Source of the DNA: Cladorhizidae sp. MBARI D1340-BT2
Lineage: Eukaryota > Porifera > Demospongiae > Poecilosclerida > Cladorhizidae
Direction: 5' to 3'
NCBI GenBank assembly: GCA_028752905.1
Contig: JAQNBH010000013.1
Span: 13,760,316-13,824,315 of the forward strand
DNA length: 64,000 nucleotides
Shown here: in pieces, positions 34,501-57,472 of the stretch
Layout: each line of letters opens with the position of its first letter
Numbering within the stretch: the stretch's first letter is position 1
The notes under the pieces: generated by a model
Databases searched by the model: none
Seen by the model: only the letters and a program-made list of their open reading frames with translations
What the model was told of the DNA's origin: nothing
Position numbers and translations under genes: made by a program

Positions 34501-36877
34501 CATATACTTTGAAGCCCTTCATACAGTAATCAATTGTATCACTGACAGATTTGAGCAAGAAGGATATCAGATCTATAAGACCCTAGAGCAGTTACTATTA
34601 AAAGGTGGAGGCAGAGAGTGTTTTGATGGAGATCAAGGTAGTGTTGCTTCAGGTAGTGGAAGTGGTAATGCACTGTGTGAAGAGTACGATCAATTATTTC
34701 AGTTGTATGAAGACGATTTAGTGAAAGATGAACTTTTGACACAGCTCCAGACATTTCATCTAAATAACAAGGTCGAGCCTTCGAATGTGTATTCACTTGT
34801 CAACGTGCTGAAAGCTATGTCAGGTGCAGAGAGAAGCTTATACTCGGCAAATTGTTCGAGCTCTCCGTTTACTGTTGGTTGCACCAGCAACCAATGCAGC
34901 TAGTGAACGTTCATTTTCAGCCATGCGACGTATAAAGACATACTTACGCTCCACTATGAAGCAAGAACGATTAAATGCTGTCATGGTTATGAATGTCCAT
35001 AAAGATTTAACTGACACTTTAGATTTAACCTCTGTAGCTAATGAGTTTTGTGGCAGGAATGAACGTAGGAAGTCCAAATTTCCAAAATTTTAAGCCTTAT
35101 TGTAAATTGTATGCACTATTTCAAATTTAATACAGTGTATTTCTATGTGGGTGGGTGTGGTTAATAATGGGTGTGGTTAGCATGTTTTGAGTGTGGTTTA
35201 GATGTTGTTTCGCCTCACCAACCCCAAATTCATTGCTACGCCCCTGTATACAGATGAAAATGTGAATGATAAAAGCTGAAATCCACAAAAAAAATTATTT
35301 CAAAATTTCGAAAACGTCATGACTAATTACCCGAATAAGAGCGTGGTTTTCAAAAAAAAATTTTTTTTATATATTTTTTTATTTTTTAACACAGAAGATG
35401 AAATATCTGGAGCAAAAATCGGTGTATAGTAATAACAGATAGAAAACAACTGAGCATTTGGAAGGGTATATATATATATAGCTCTATTCCTTTTGTCATA
35501 ATCCATTGTAACTTTTTATGCACTTGGGTTCACCACAGTTATGAGATATGCCTATTCCATTACATAAAACTTGAAGGTCTCGCTATTAACTATTGTCACA
35601 AGCCATTTCCCTAGTCATCATTTGAACTTGAGGGGAAGGGGGTTCTATAAACTATATGAATAAGCATGAAATAGTGATCACTTCTTTGTACAAAAATGTG
35701 CAGTCACTTGGTGATTAAACTCGGTTCTGTTCTGTTTTCTGAAGAATCGTGGAAAAAAATGTGCAGCTATATATACTTGCTGATTCAGTTCAGCTAACTC
35801 GATTGTGCATGTGCACAAGCGTATTTATTAAATTGGGGACCTTTACCTGTGTGGTGGTGGTGGTTTAAAAATGGACTATATACATAGTCTGAATCAGGAT
35901 ACATGTTACTAAATGCATGGGAGTTTGGAATCTTTTGGTATATAGCAAAATTATGAGAAACTGTATGCAAGTTTAGATGTGGGGATAAGTAGAGAGATAC
36001 AGGGATAGATACATGTAATTAACAGATGTCTTGATTTTCTATATAGGTTTTTAACGGTTTTGGGACTGCTGTTTTCTACTTTTGCAAGAATTCACATGCA
36101 TGAAGTTTTTTTAGGTCAAAATCACTGTTTATGGTGTAAAGAGGCTTCGTTTTCTGTCTGCCATTTTTAAATAGAGGTCAAACCAATATAGGGTGGGCCA
36201 CTGCACTCCCTATATATAATCTTTGTTTTCTGTCTGCCATTTTTAAATAGAGGTCAAAACAATATAGGGTGGGCCACTGCACTCCCTATATGTATAATTA
36301 TATACTGGTTTATAAATTGTGTGTGATTAAAATAACTCTGAATATATATTTAGCCCATGTATTGTGCAAAATGCCCTTAAAGACATTTTATGGGACTTAG
36401 CCATCATCCCAATATCTGAAAAGATATTTAGCTGCATCAATCCAGCAGGCTAGGTCTAATTATAGGCAGACATAATTATACTGAGGTGTGTATGGTCAGA
36501 TAACAAGGAATAAGTTCTATGAAGCTGTTCTTGCAAGTTGTATATATGTGATGACAAAAGTCTAACCAGAATTTTTTTCTTTCTTTTCATGTGGGAAAAT
36601 TAGCTTCTTCTTTCTTGTCTCACAAGTGTTCACTCTGCCCTCGAGTTGATAATTACATGCTAAATGTTGTTTTTGATGTTTCCCTCCAAAATGCAGTAAA
36701 GATGAGTTCAACACAGGATATCATCGCCTAACTAGACCAGACATCGTATCAAATCTTCCATCGACGACCTCTGAGTCAGTACCTTCCACAATCACAACTA
36801 CGATCTATGAACCTATCAATGGATGCACGGATTCAATTAGTGAACTGAGTCCTGTTTATGGAAATCGCTATTCCTAG
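4497..36877 (+). CDS. receptor gene 1: F5/8C (discoidin) single-pass membrane protein, 7 exons
   Basis: Joining 4497-4560, 7008-7348, 7553-7703, 11372-11711, 13302-13373, 13435-13503 and 36697-36877 gives 1218 nt, an unbroken 405-residue protein plus stop, with GT-AG ends and matching phases throughout. The order is: signal peptide (1-21), F5/8 type C domain (about 23-182, with the family's Cys at both ends), Ser/Thr/Glu-rich stalk (186-263), one transmembrane helix (about 265-293), an RRRR stop-transfer, and a cytoplasmic tail of about 110 residues with tyrosines in NSIYGE, NSIYGK, TIYEPI and SPVYGNRY. F5/8C domains bind carbohydrate, lipid or protein ligands outside the cell. The tail suggests tyrosine phosphorylation or adaptor binding (inference). 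Gene 2 is its tandem paralogue. The last exon lies beyond a 23-kb TE-filled intron and is linked only by phase and position. Confidence 0.75.
4561..7007 (+). other. gene 1 intron 1
   Basis: It holds G-rich homopolymer runs (4892-4922) and short open frames without recognisable domains. It has no identifiable TE and ends in TGCGTAG before exon 2. Confidence 0.5.
7008..7348 (+). CDS. gene 1 exon 2: first two thirds of F5/8C domain
   Basis: The exon begins ESCLDATAEPL and contains the hallmarks of the family: VPNQLFEADS (start of the fold), the Tyr-Thr-Pro-Glu-Gln-Ala-Arg-Leu segment, WCSS, EPWLQVTF, and YYLTSFQVHIGDG. It ends in phase 0 at a GTAAGA donor. The open frame upstream of 7008 is intron read-through. 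Confidence 0.85.
7553..7703 (+). CDS. gene 1 exon 3: C-terminal third of F5/8C domain
   Basis: The 151-nt exon starts VFLRKKTYDVEN and ends VCVRLEAFGC, the closing Leu-x-x-x-Gly-Cys of discoidin domains, before a GTACGT donor. Gene 2 has a 151-nt exon at the same place that starts VFNAS and ends IRLYGC. Confidence 0.85.
7704..9311 (+). other. gene 1 intron 3, part before the foldback element
   Basis: Noncoding. I see no recognisable domain or RNA gene. The large foldback element begins at the TA at 9310. Confidence 0.4.
9312..11015. mobile_element. foldback element with 428-bp terminal inverted repeats
   Basis: The arms 9312-9739 and 10588-11015 are inverted copies of exactly equal length, and I see one mismatch between them. 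They begin CCTTAGGAGGATATGGGC and are flanked by TA on both sides (9310-9311 and 11016-11017), which fits a TA target duplication. The 848-bp core encodes nothing recognisable. It carries an internal imperfect direct repeat starting GACCAGGCCATGAC (near 9770 and 9856). The very similar arms indicate a recent insertion or gene conversion. It resembles a long-TIR MITE, possibly mobilised by a Tc1/mariner-type transposase (inferred from TA only). Confidence 0.8.
11372..11711 (+). CDS. gene 1 exon 4: Ser/Thr stalk and transmembrane helix
   Basis: It encodes APPTIPMVSTEPNTE followed by a stalk with repeated EISEAS and TTQE words, rich in potential O-glycosylation sites. Next come a 29-residue hydrophobic helix (VIVGAAVGGVLFLIV onward) and four arginines that mark the cytoplasmic side. 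The donor is AAG|GTATGT, phase 2. Confidence 0.85.
12901..13020. repeat. small palindromic MITE, copy A
   Basis: The left half starts CTTCTCAATAAACAACTTGA and the right half is its inverse, ending TCAAGTTGATTACTGAGAA, joined through GCTAGAGCATCTATTGAAAC. Related copies lie in gene 2 introns. It has no coding capacity. Confidence 0.65.
13302..13373 (+). CDS. gene 1 exon 5: cytoplasmic tyrosine-motif exon
   Basis: The 72-nt exon reads AQVQLSASCEASVENN then FDNSIYGE, with a GTGAGT donor in phase 2. Gene 2 has a 72-nt exon with PQVQLSERFED...NSIYGL at the same position. The intron to exon 6 is only 61 bp. Confidence 0.75.
13435..13503 (+). CDS. gene 1 exon 6: second tyrosine-motif exon
   Basis: It encodes EIDLSSNYKDTPEKTINNSIYGK and stops at GTGAGT in phase 2. 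It repeats the NSIYG ending of exon 5, so the two exons probably arose by duplication. Confidence 0.75.
13504..15158 (+). other. start of the 23-kb intron 6 of gene 1
   Basis: Mostly featureless. It includes T-rich runs near 13980-14060, a G-rich tract at 14932-14960, and short open frames with no recognisable domain. Confidence 0.4.
15159..16018. mobile_element. short Tigger/pogo-type element with TIRs and TA target sites
   Basis: The ends are inverted: CTGTAAACCCAGAAAAGTT at 15159 and its complement finishing at 16018, each flanked by TA. Subterminal GCGAC/ATTAATG words also repeat in inverted form. At 860 bp it is an internally deleted derivative that keeps part of a DDE transposase on the minus strand. 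Confidence 0.85.
15234..15807 (-). pseudogene. truncated DDE_1 (Tigger/pogo/jerky-like) transposase
   Basis: The upstream frame (15807-15670) gives SIVRWLKGNAGGSSLPEG, close to the N-terminus of this family. The downstream frame (15662-15234) gives FDVFAAHRCSSVLKKL and VPASCTEELQPLDACVNE, which is the DDE_1 core around the second and third acidic residues. The DNA-binding helix-turn-helix region and the first catalytic Asp are missing, so it cannot act on its own. Confidence 0.75.
16019..16561. other. spacer between the two Tigger-like elements
   Basis: Noncoding, with an (AT)n microsatellite at about 16518-16540. A GTTTTCAGCC phrase is repeated near 16438 and 16460. Confidence 0.4.
16562..18296 (-). 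pseudogene. Tigger-like DDE transposase with coiled coil and C-terminal zinc finger
   Basis: Minus-strand reading starts MPKGKENDPH at 18296 with a psq-type helix-turn-helix (TYRNWPQDVMKKALADC). It then jumps, through a deletion, to the second half of a DDE_1 domain (18119-17799: RPVVLMVDGHGSHID and LYCFPPHCTRCLQPCDVG). An acidic linker (17685-17440), a long Lys/Glu/Arg coiled coil (about 17230-16900), and a PHD-like Cys/His finger (CCALCGTH...CSNCQRWYEECC, 16750-16640) follow. At least one stop and several frameshifts plus the loss of the first catalytic Asp make it inactive. The zinc-finger tail is a known feature of some invertebrate pogo/Tigger proteins. Confidence 0.75.
18297..18752. other. 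junction between Tigger-like remnant and Mutator-like element
   Basis: AT-rich noncoding sequence, probably the 3' flank of the Mutator-like element. I could not identify its terminal repeat. Confidence 0.35.
20396..23556 (-). mobile_element. piggyBac transposon with TTAA target sites
   Basis: The element starts CCCTTTCAATGCTGC at 20396 and ends in the near complement GAGCAGTGAAAGGG at 23556, with TTAA on both sides (20392-20395 and 23557-23560). CCC...GGG ends at TTAA are diagnostic of piggyBac. It lies inside the hAT-like transposase. Deleting it with one TTAA rejoins that reading frame exactly. Short GGTA-type inverted words (ACCCGGTACTACC) repeat near the right end. Confidence 0.92.
21257..23362 (-). 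pseudogene. piggyBac transposase (PGBD4-like), frameshifted
   Basis: The reading frame starts MEGARPHSRHYTINEV at 23362, has an acidic N-terminus (SDGD/ESDDDAGD-type words, possibly with a short GT-AG intron near 23265-23225), and enters the DDE core at 22578. Catalytic acidic sites are visible in KDLCVDESLLLFKGG, YLDNYYTSPT and GGVDMVDQQ. The C-terminus carries a Cys-rich finger (CVLDAW/CPDCPSKPGEDD region, 21400-21260) before a TAA at 21257. Frameshifts around 22900 and 21600, plus a stop in the N-terminal half, suggest it is recently dead. The intact 347-residue core is the best-preserved transposase in the nest. Confidence 0.85.
26000..26479. other. spacer between two Mutator-like remnants
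   Basis: Noncoding. The segment 26190-26340 (pyrimidine/purine runs, GGGGAAGCACCCCC) looks like a TE end, but I could not pair it with the other end of the Mutator-like element. Confidence 0.35.
26480..27336 (+). pseudogene. second Mutator-like transposase remnant
   Basis: On the plus strand, broken frames give ISWDTGEILDYYLMSK, then MEVVETQKLLRRSVES, ISDGDINGCW, ECINYVSKRFLRHLRRALKG, TYYGGAITNN, and finally YTQNQNESFNSVVCSRVDK and AVDLGVVRFN. These follow the same order as the minus-strand Mutator-like protein but differ in sequence, so this is another subfamily. Stops near 26580-26620 and 26990 kill it. A roughly 57-bp tandem duplication follows at 27286-27400. Confidence 0.7.
27623..27952 (+). 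repeat. direct repeat unit, copy 1
   Basis: The segment starting CACATAATTCTAGTAAAA recurs in direct orientation at 29593 with a few small indels. It contains GATCTGAGAAAAGGGACC, which also appears inverted near 33815. Confidence 0.85.
27973..28273. repeat. left arm of inverted minisatellite pair
   Basis: It begins AATAAAGAGTGAGAAAACAC, runs through about ten degenerate 20-24-bp units of the type GCTAGCGAATGCTCGGCCAGTA, and ends ...GTATTGCTTTAA. The inverse complement forms 29911-30287. Confidence 0.85.
28274..29592 (-). mobile_element. second, internally deleted piggyBac-type element
   Basis: It begins CCCTTTCACCGTTGAC right after TTAA (28270-28273) and ends with a related inverted end, CGGTGAGTGGG, at 29592. 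The left end is close to that of the complete piggyBac at 20396. On the minus strand near 29383 a piggyBac-style N-terminus is visible (MVRLTLDQVLSRIQDDDYVL, then an SSSEEGE acidic run). The catalytic core is missing. The right end is not followed by TTAA but runs straight into the second direct-repeat copy, so this junction has been rearranged. Confidence 0.6.
29593..29907 (+). repeat. direct repeat unit, copy 2
   Basis: Near-identical to 27623-27952, with small deletions (for example one 5-bp loss in TCTGGCATGGCAGC). It starts exactly at the end of the piggyBac-type element and ends a few bases before the right minisatellite arm. Confidence 0.85.
29911..30287. repeat. right arm of inverted minisatellite pair
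   Basis: Inverse complement of 27973-28273 but longer by about 76 bp, because of extra GCTAGC/CTCGGCTACTGGC units. It starts TTAAAGCAATACTCTAGC. Confidence 0.85.
30288..31052. other. noncoding spacer
   Basis: I see no gene. AT-rich sequence, probably the 3' flank of the DUF7869-type gene that follows on the minus strand. Confidence 0.35.
31053..33422 (-). pseudogene. DUF7869-type protein gene with zinc knuckle, likely transposon-derived
   Basis: Exon 1 (33422-33278) starts MAAAKAINLLMKFSPRDQQS and ends in an Asp/Ser/Glu acidic run at a GTATGT donor. Exon 2 begins at 33135 in the matching phase (GNYVVETD). Downstream frames contain a Cys/His stretch (GSGCSHFNGKQC), LLPGRVPG, DLCWQCQQK, then the core HYSFDYAQQIHFPSDPLQP, NFLSDEAGDCGKGAN, LHADNCTGQNKNS and VVGHTKFAPDWCFGLFKR. 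It closes with a CCHC knuckle (CRTCRQAGHNSRSC). This core matches a family of repetitive, unassigned animal proteins (DUF7869), whose many Asp residues suggest an integrase-like fold (inference). At least four frameshifts (near 32575, 32330, 31965, 31400) break it. Confidence 0.65.
33423..33951. other. upstream flank of the DUF7869-type gene
   Basis: Noncoding. It contains an inverted copy (about 33813-33850) of the GATCTGAGAAAAGGGACC phrase from the direct repeats at 27.8 and 29.8 kb. The pair at 29.77 and 33.83 kb encloses the DUF7869-type gene. Confidence 0.4.
33952..35246 (+). mobile_element. short hAT element with degraded transposase
   Basis: The ends are CATAGGCGTAGCAA (33952) and the complement of CAGGGGCGTAGCAA (ending 35246), typical hAT termini. 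A GGTGAGGCG word lies near both ends. The flanks share TATAC, which reads as a 5-bp target duplication in AT-rich DNA. Inside are hAT transposase pieces: 34048-34269 (LLRSILRHSDNLSKTIQ), 34331-34850 (FWKCVTREADNCGVEEP, PRRRKTPQRF), and the dimerisation region 34824-35093 (LLLVAPATNAASERSFSAMR). N-terminal finger and catalytic parts are missing, and the last two pieces are in different frames, so it is an inactive derivative. Confidence 0.85.
35247..36696 (+). other. end of gene 1 intron 6
   Basis: Noncoding. An approximately 75-bp tandem duplication (about 36146-36218 and 36223-36295) around TTTTCTGTCTGCCATTTTTA stands out. No further tail exon was recognised. Confidence 0.45.
36697..36877 (+). 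CDS. gene 1 exon 7: end of cytoplasmic tail
   Basis: After ATGCAG the exon takes one base to complete the phase-2 codon of exon 6. It then reads KDEFNTGYHRLTRPD, a Ser/Thr-rich middle, TTTIYEPINGC, and SPVYGNRYS before TAG. The phase and the Y-G word ending fit gene 1. The 23-kb gap to exon 6 is the main doubt. It could instead belong to an unseen neighbouring gene. Confidence 0.6.
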
Positions 36878-38089
36878 ATGCATTTTCTCAAGGCTTATTA
36901 TATCTTGAACATTAACTTACCTCTTTTATTGCCCCTAATTATCTGCTTCTTTAGCAGAATCAAAACTGTATTAGTTACCCCTCCTTGCCTTATAAAGGAT
37001 TGTCTGATTCTCTTGCATGCATTTGTCTGTGTTTATAATTATTATAACATTATCATGTTCATGCATGTGCATACAGCATTAAGGTGTGTATCGAGTGTGG
37101 TCAATCAATACCGATTGTCACTTAGAGAGAAGTGAAGTGACATCATGGGCAGGACAGGAAGCTGGGTAATACATTAGATAACCACAGAAAAGAAACCTTC
37201 CAAGACTCAATCTGAAACATATTCTTGGTGGGATGGTTGGTGGAGAAGGAGGGAAGGCTTACTTTATTCCATATACAGTATTTCAAGTCTACAAGAATGT
37301 CTCCTGTCTAGCTTAGTAATCCGTGTGTGATAACCACCAATCATTTGCCATTCTAGCCCATGCACATTTCCGCATGTAGCTAGTTCCCAATTGTACCTGT
37401 TAATTCTCTTATTAGTTTTATTAACATATTAACCGCCACTCAAGGGCCAGAATAGTGGTGGTGGCGGATAGTAAGTCCTTTCTCTTTATTGGCTTTATTA
37501 ATGAACCGACTTTAAAACTAGTTCGGATTTAAGCCCTACTCTGGGCAGAATAGTGGCGGTGGAGGATATAAGTCCTCTATTAACTTGTTAACTAGTTCGG
37601 GCAAGTTTGGTGAGGGGCAAATACTTCCGCATATTTATCCAAACCAAAACCGAGTGTCATAGTTCACCATAAATTATGCACTCGCTTTTCTGTCATATTC
37701 TTCTGGAATTGGTTCCCCAAGCAAAAACGAAAATGGTTATACTGAGGAAATTGATGTGGATATATATAGGGGGGCTTTAAAATGTTTCCCCTACTTCAGA
37801 TTGTGTAATAGCAGTTGATATAATTATATAGCTTTACAACAACAACAACAAAAGCCAAGTTACTCATTGTGGTATCAATGACACCTTTGGAAAGGTGGGA
37901 GTCAACGGTATCAACTTTGTGATTTTTTTTTTGCTCCCCCCCCCTGCCAAAAACAACGTTACCATCACTGCATTATCGGCTGGTAGCTATTAGCTATTAT
38001 GACTAACTGAATTTGTGGTAACAAGAACTAACTTACATAATTTCATGGTCCCACTTCAGTTATATAGAAGTTCAGCGAGTTATATATAT
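36878..38089. other. gene 1 3' flank
   Basis: There is no recognisable gene. A diverged direct repeat carrying GGGC(C)AGAATAGTGG(T/C)GGTGG lies near 37447 and 37545. No clear AATAAA close to the stop was seen. Confidence 0.4.
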
Positions 38090-41000
38090 AAAATAAAATA
38101 AAAATGTGCACCTACACTCAAAAATCCACGAGAAAGTCCATGGCTCCAGGATGAAGTGGAAAGTCTCCTGCTGGAGATGGATCTACCTACACCTGCCCTA
38201 TTTGTGAAGAAAATATTCGAGAGTTCACAGGAAGAAGTGTTGGCCAAGATGCTATATTTTGTGATGGCACCTGCCATGTTGCGTCGGTCTCTCCAAAACT
38301 CGATTTGAAGAAATGCAATACTCTGAAGACCCCTTCCTATGTCCTGCTTGTGACAGGGATAGTCAGCAAGATGTCCTGCAACTTGAAGGATGGTCAACAA
38401 GAAGCCTTACAGCTTCTGAAGGTTGAAATTAGCATGCTTCGGGCTGAAGTTAAGCAACTAAAAGATTCTATGTCAATATCTCAGAGTATGCTTTCAAATT
38501 CTGGCAGAAATGGTAAGAGGACTAAAAATATCTCCAATAGCAAGTGCGTGTCCAAAGAGCTTATGTACACAGCAACTCAAGAGAATGTTGTACAGCATGA
38601 TCAGTCATCATCAACAACCACTCAGCGGCAATGGAAGCAACATACCCGCATAGCTATACATGGGGCAAGAAGAATTTGGGGTACAAGGAAAGCTACTTCT
38701 ACTACTCATGTAGCCAATCAATTGAAGGAACTCACTTCAAATGATGTTTCCATCAAAAGGCTGTGACTTTGCTCGTGTTAATAAGTGGTGGCTCATTATC
38801 AGAGGTGAGGAAGACCTGTTAATTCAATTAGAGGGGTCATGGAATGCAGTTCTGATGCAAACTTCTTGGTTGGAGCCTGCTTACTCATACCTGGACAGGA
38901 CATCAAATCATGTGCACAGTGAAGAGAAAGTGACACCGTATCAAGACAGAAGTTCAGGTCAAGAGTACAATGATGAAGGCAAAAATTCCCCCCTTAATGA
39001 TCCATCCAGCAATGGGAGTTCTGACTTGAATATACTACCACTGGTGAGTCTACTGCTAATACCGATAGTGCTCCACTGATCAATGATGGTCGGGTTTTTT
39101 ATAGACCAACAGTAAAATCTCTACCTTACCGTAATACGTGGAGGGCGGAAGCTCTCACTCAATAATTGCCCCTGTTCCTGTTCCTTTTTCTGTTCCTGTG
39201 AAATCTGTATCTAATCCGAGTAATTCTTCAGTTGTGTATTACAATGCAAGGAGCATTCTACTAAAAATGGATGAACTGCATGCTATGGTTAGAGCTCAAA
39301 ATCCTTCTATTATATGTATCGTGGAGTCATGGATTTCTGGAGATATACTACACCATGAAATCTCAATTAAAGACTATCAAATAGTACGACTGGATCGTGA
39401 CAGACATGGTGAAGGTATTATTATGTTTCACTCAACTGGGAAGTATTACTCAGGGGACCAAACAATTTAGAGTTTCTAGCTTTATCTATTAGCCCAGTCT
39501 TTAGTAATGTTAAACATTGTGTTTCTGTTTTGTACAGACCCCCATGTTCACCTGTTTCCTTCTTTGATGACTTCTGTAAAACTTTTGAGCATTTATCTCC
39601 CCATCTATTTACCAGTTTCATGGTAGTTGGAGATTTTGTTAATAAGGATCACCCAAATGAATGTCGGTAAACTCAAAGGCATACTTCAGACCACTCATTG
39701 TCTCAAGTTGTTTATACAGCCACTCATGCAGACCCTAATGGTCGTGCCTCCTTGATTGACCTGACCCTTGTTTGAAGGAAAACACAACTTGTGAATTGCT
39801 CAGTTATTCCCCCCCTTGCAAACTTGGATCATAATGGTCTTGAACTTTTGTTCAAATGGAAACACTCTGAGAAGCAAGTGAGAACTGTACCACGAGTAAT
39901 TTGGAGATATAAGGAAGCATATTATGGAAAGGCATGTCAGATAATAGATGCAACTAATTGGGATGGACTGTTGTGTAATGACAATATGAATTGCTCGGCC
40001 ACTAATTGGCATAAAAAGTTCATGGAAATTATGTCCATCTGTATACCTAGAAAATCACTCGGAAGAAAGAGGATTATGCCATGGATTACTCAGAACATCA
40101 TCAAACTTATTAGGAAGTGTAACACTGCATTCAGAGCTGCCCCAAAAATATGGTAAGCCCGAAGAATATTCCAAATACAAGAAGCTACGAAATATGGCTG
40201 TAAAAATGATAAAAAATGCCAAGAAATCGCCTGAATTCAAAAGATAAAAAAGCTTTTTGGAAAGCTGTGAAGTACTTGACCAAACAACAGTCCATCATCC
40301 CAACACTCCATCTTCAAGACACCATAGCTGAGTCCGACTCTGAGCCAACTTAACAATTTCTTCTCAAACAGTTTTAATAAAGTTGTTCCTCCATAATGCC
40401 TCCTGCCCTGAAGAGCTCCTTTGTACACCTGATGAAGTGCTCTTTTACATCTTGTCCCTTGATGCAAATGGTCCAGATGGAATCTCAGTCCAGATGCTTA
40501 AAGGAACTGCACACAGAATTGCCCCATCCATTACCAAACTATTTAACATTTCTATTAGACAAGGGCGCTTCCCTGAGTGCTGGAAAATATCTTCAATTGT
40601 TCCAATTCCGAAATCTAGTGAGTGTACAAACTACAAGGCCATTTCTTTGCTTTCAGTAGTAAGCAAAATGTTAGAACATCATTTCCACCATTATATTTAT
40701 CTGAAGGAATCTTGCCTACTTACGAACAAACAATGGGGTTTTCAGAAGAGGAAATCCACAGTCACCGGCCTCCTATCTGTCATCACTCATGATTGGTTGG
40801 AGACTCTTGAGTATGGAGACGAAGTGTGCACTGTCTTTTTTGACTTGCAGAAGGCCTTTGACTCTGTGCCTCACCTGCCACTTTTGGAAAAGCTTGCCAG
40901 CCGTGGACTCGATAACAATTCCCTTTCATGGATTGGCAGCTACTTGACTGACAGGAGGCAACGTGTGGTTGTTGGGGGAGAGTCATCTGTGGAGCTACCT

Positions 41001-41935
41001 GTTCTGTCTGGTGTGCCTCAGGATTCAGTTCTGGGTCCTCTTTTATTTTTGATATATGTTGATGATGTATCCGATACACATCTGTCAGATGGGATCTTTA
41101 TGCAGCTACTATATAAACCGATTAATTCCAACACTGACTTTTCCCAACTGCAACTGGATATCAACAGCATCAATGAATGGGTAAACAATTTTCTCCATAT
41201 GAATGCAAGACAATGCTAATATCATGGAAGAGGAAAACTGTTCAGCTACCACAATTCTTATTAAATGGTATATACACCTTTTCAGCATGTAGAGACCTTC
41301 AAGTACCTAGGAGTAAGTACTCCTTTCCTCGGATCTTTCCTGGTCTAAACATATCAACTCCATCTGCTCAAAGGCAAGGAAATTCCTTGGGCTACTGTAT
41401 AGGAAATTCTATGGAAATATGAATTCTGTCAACTTACTAAATGTATACAGCCTACATGTGCGGCCCCATTTAGAATATGCTGCTCCAGTCTGGGATCCAC
41501 ATCTAATTAAGGACACAAGCCAATGTTCAAAAGTTTGCACTGAGAATGTGCCTGAGGAAATGGGACTCTACTTATCATGAACTATTATATACACTATTCT
41601 GAGCTACCAACCCTCAAGAACCGCAGATCTTTTTTGAAACAAAGCACATTATACAACATCATTCATGGACATTTCTATTGTCCATCTGTACATAAAGTAA
41701 GTAGACGTAATGCAGATTCATCACACTTATTGCACCTACCAAGAGCCCTCTTTTGTTCTTGACTCTATCCACATGTGGAGTTGCCCTGTGAAACGTTCAG
41801 CTCCTTCGCCAACACTTTCAAACGTTTCATAGCTCCTTTATTCATGTATATAGCATTATATATACACAGACACACACTAGTATTAGCTTATGGCTATTTG
41901 TGAATCTTATTATTAAATAATAAAATAAAATGTCA
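38090..41935 (+). mobile_element. LINE (CR1/Jockey-like non-LTR retrotransposon), decayed
   Basis: An ORF1-like part near 38190-38766 begins with a PHD-type Cys pattern (TCPICEENI...FCDGTCHVA), followed by a coiled coil (LKVEISMLRAEVKQLKDS). An endonuclease-like N-terminus follows (39230-39470: VYYNARSILLKMDELHAMV, IICIVESWIS), then a reverse transcriptase (40383-41219: DANGPDGIS, VFFDLQKAFDSVPH, SGVPQDSVLGPLLFLIYVDD), then a C-terminal part to 41762 (NYYIHYSELPTLKNRRSFLK). Numerous stops and frameshifts break it. It ends in a TAA-rich tail near 41910-41930. An AATAAAATAAAA-ATGT phrase sits at both borders and may be the target duplication. It separates the two receptor genes. Confidence 0.8.
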
Positions 41936-42333
41936 GAAGTGATTTCTCCCACGTAGCAGAAGTGATTTCTCCCACGTATATAGCCAGCCAAATGTTTTAC
42001 ATCCGGCATTTGCCTCCGCCCCGGATGTAAAGCAAGCTCAACATAATATAATATTTGGCGAGACCAAGAACGCCTGCCTAGTATCAAGATCGTCAACACA
42101 ACACCTATATTATTATAACTAAAGCCTGGTTACGTAGATATAAGAAAGGGACCGCCCCCTGGTGTCTTACCCCTCCCCCCCCCCCCCCCCCCCCTTCCCC
42201 TACCCAACAAAAACCCGTGCTACAATGTGTAGAAGCTCGGAAATTGGATGTACTTCTTCTCTCTTAATCGGCGCACCAGTTGTAATCTTTGCTGGTTGAA
42301 CGCTTCTGAACTTGAAGACTCAAGGAAGGAGCA
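41936..42333. other. region upstream of receptor gene 2
   Basis: It contains a 22-bp phrase, AGAAGTGATTTCTCCCACGT, present twice (41936 and 41959), and a C tract of about 25 bases (42173-42195) about 140 bases before the gene 2 start, echoing the C tract before gene 1. No clear TATA box. Confidence 0.4.
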
Positions 42334-57376
<15,043 letters not shown>

Positions 57377-57466
57377 TCATGTATGTTTGTTTTGTTTTAG
57401 AATGTACGGGTCCATGTGTATGTTTTATATTATATATATATGTTACATTTGTGGTGGTACAATTAT

Positions 57467-57472
57467 AATAAA
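57467..57472 (+). terminator. polyadenylation signal of gene 2
   Basis: AATAAA lies 91 bases after the gene 2 stop codon. Confidence 0.55.
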
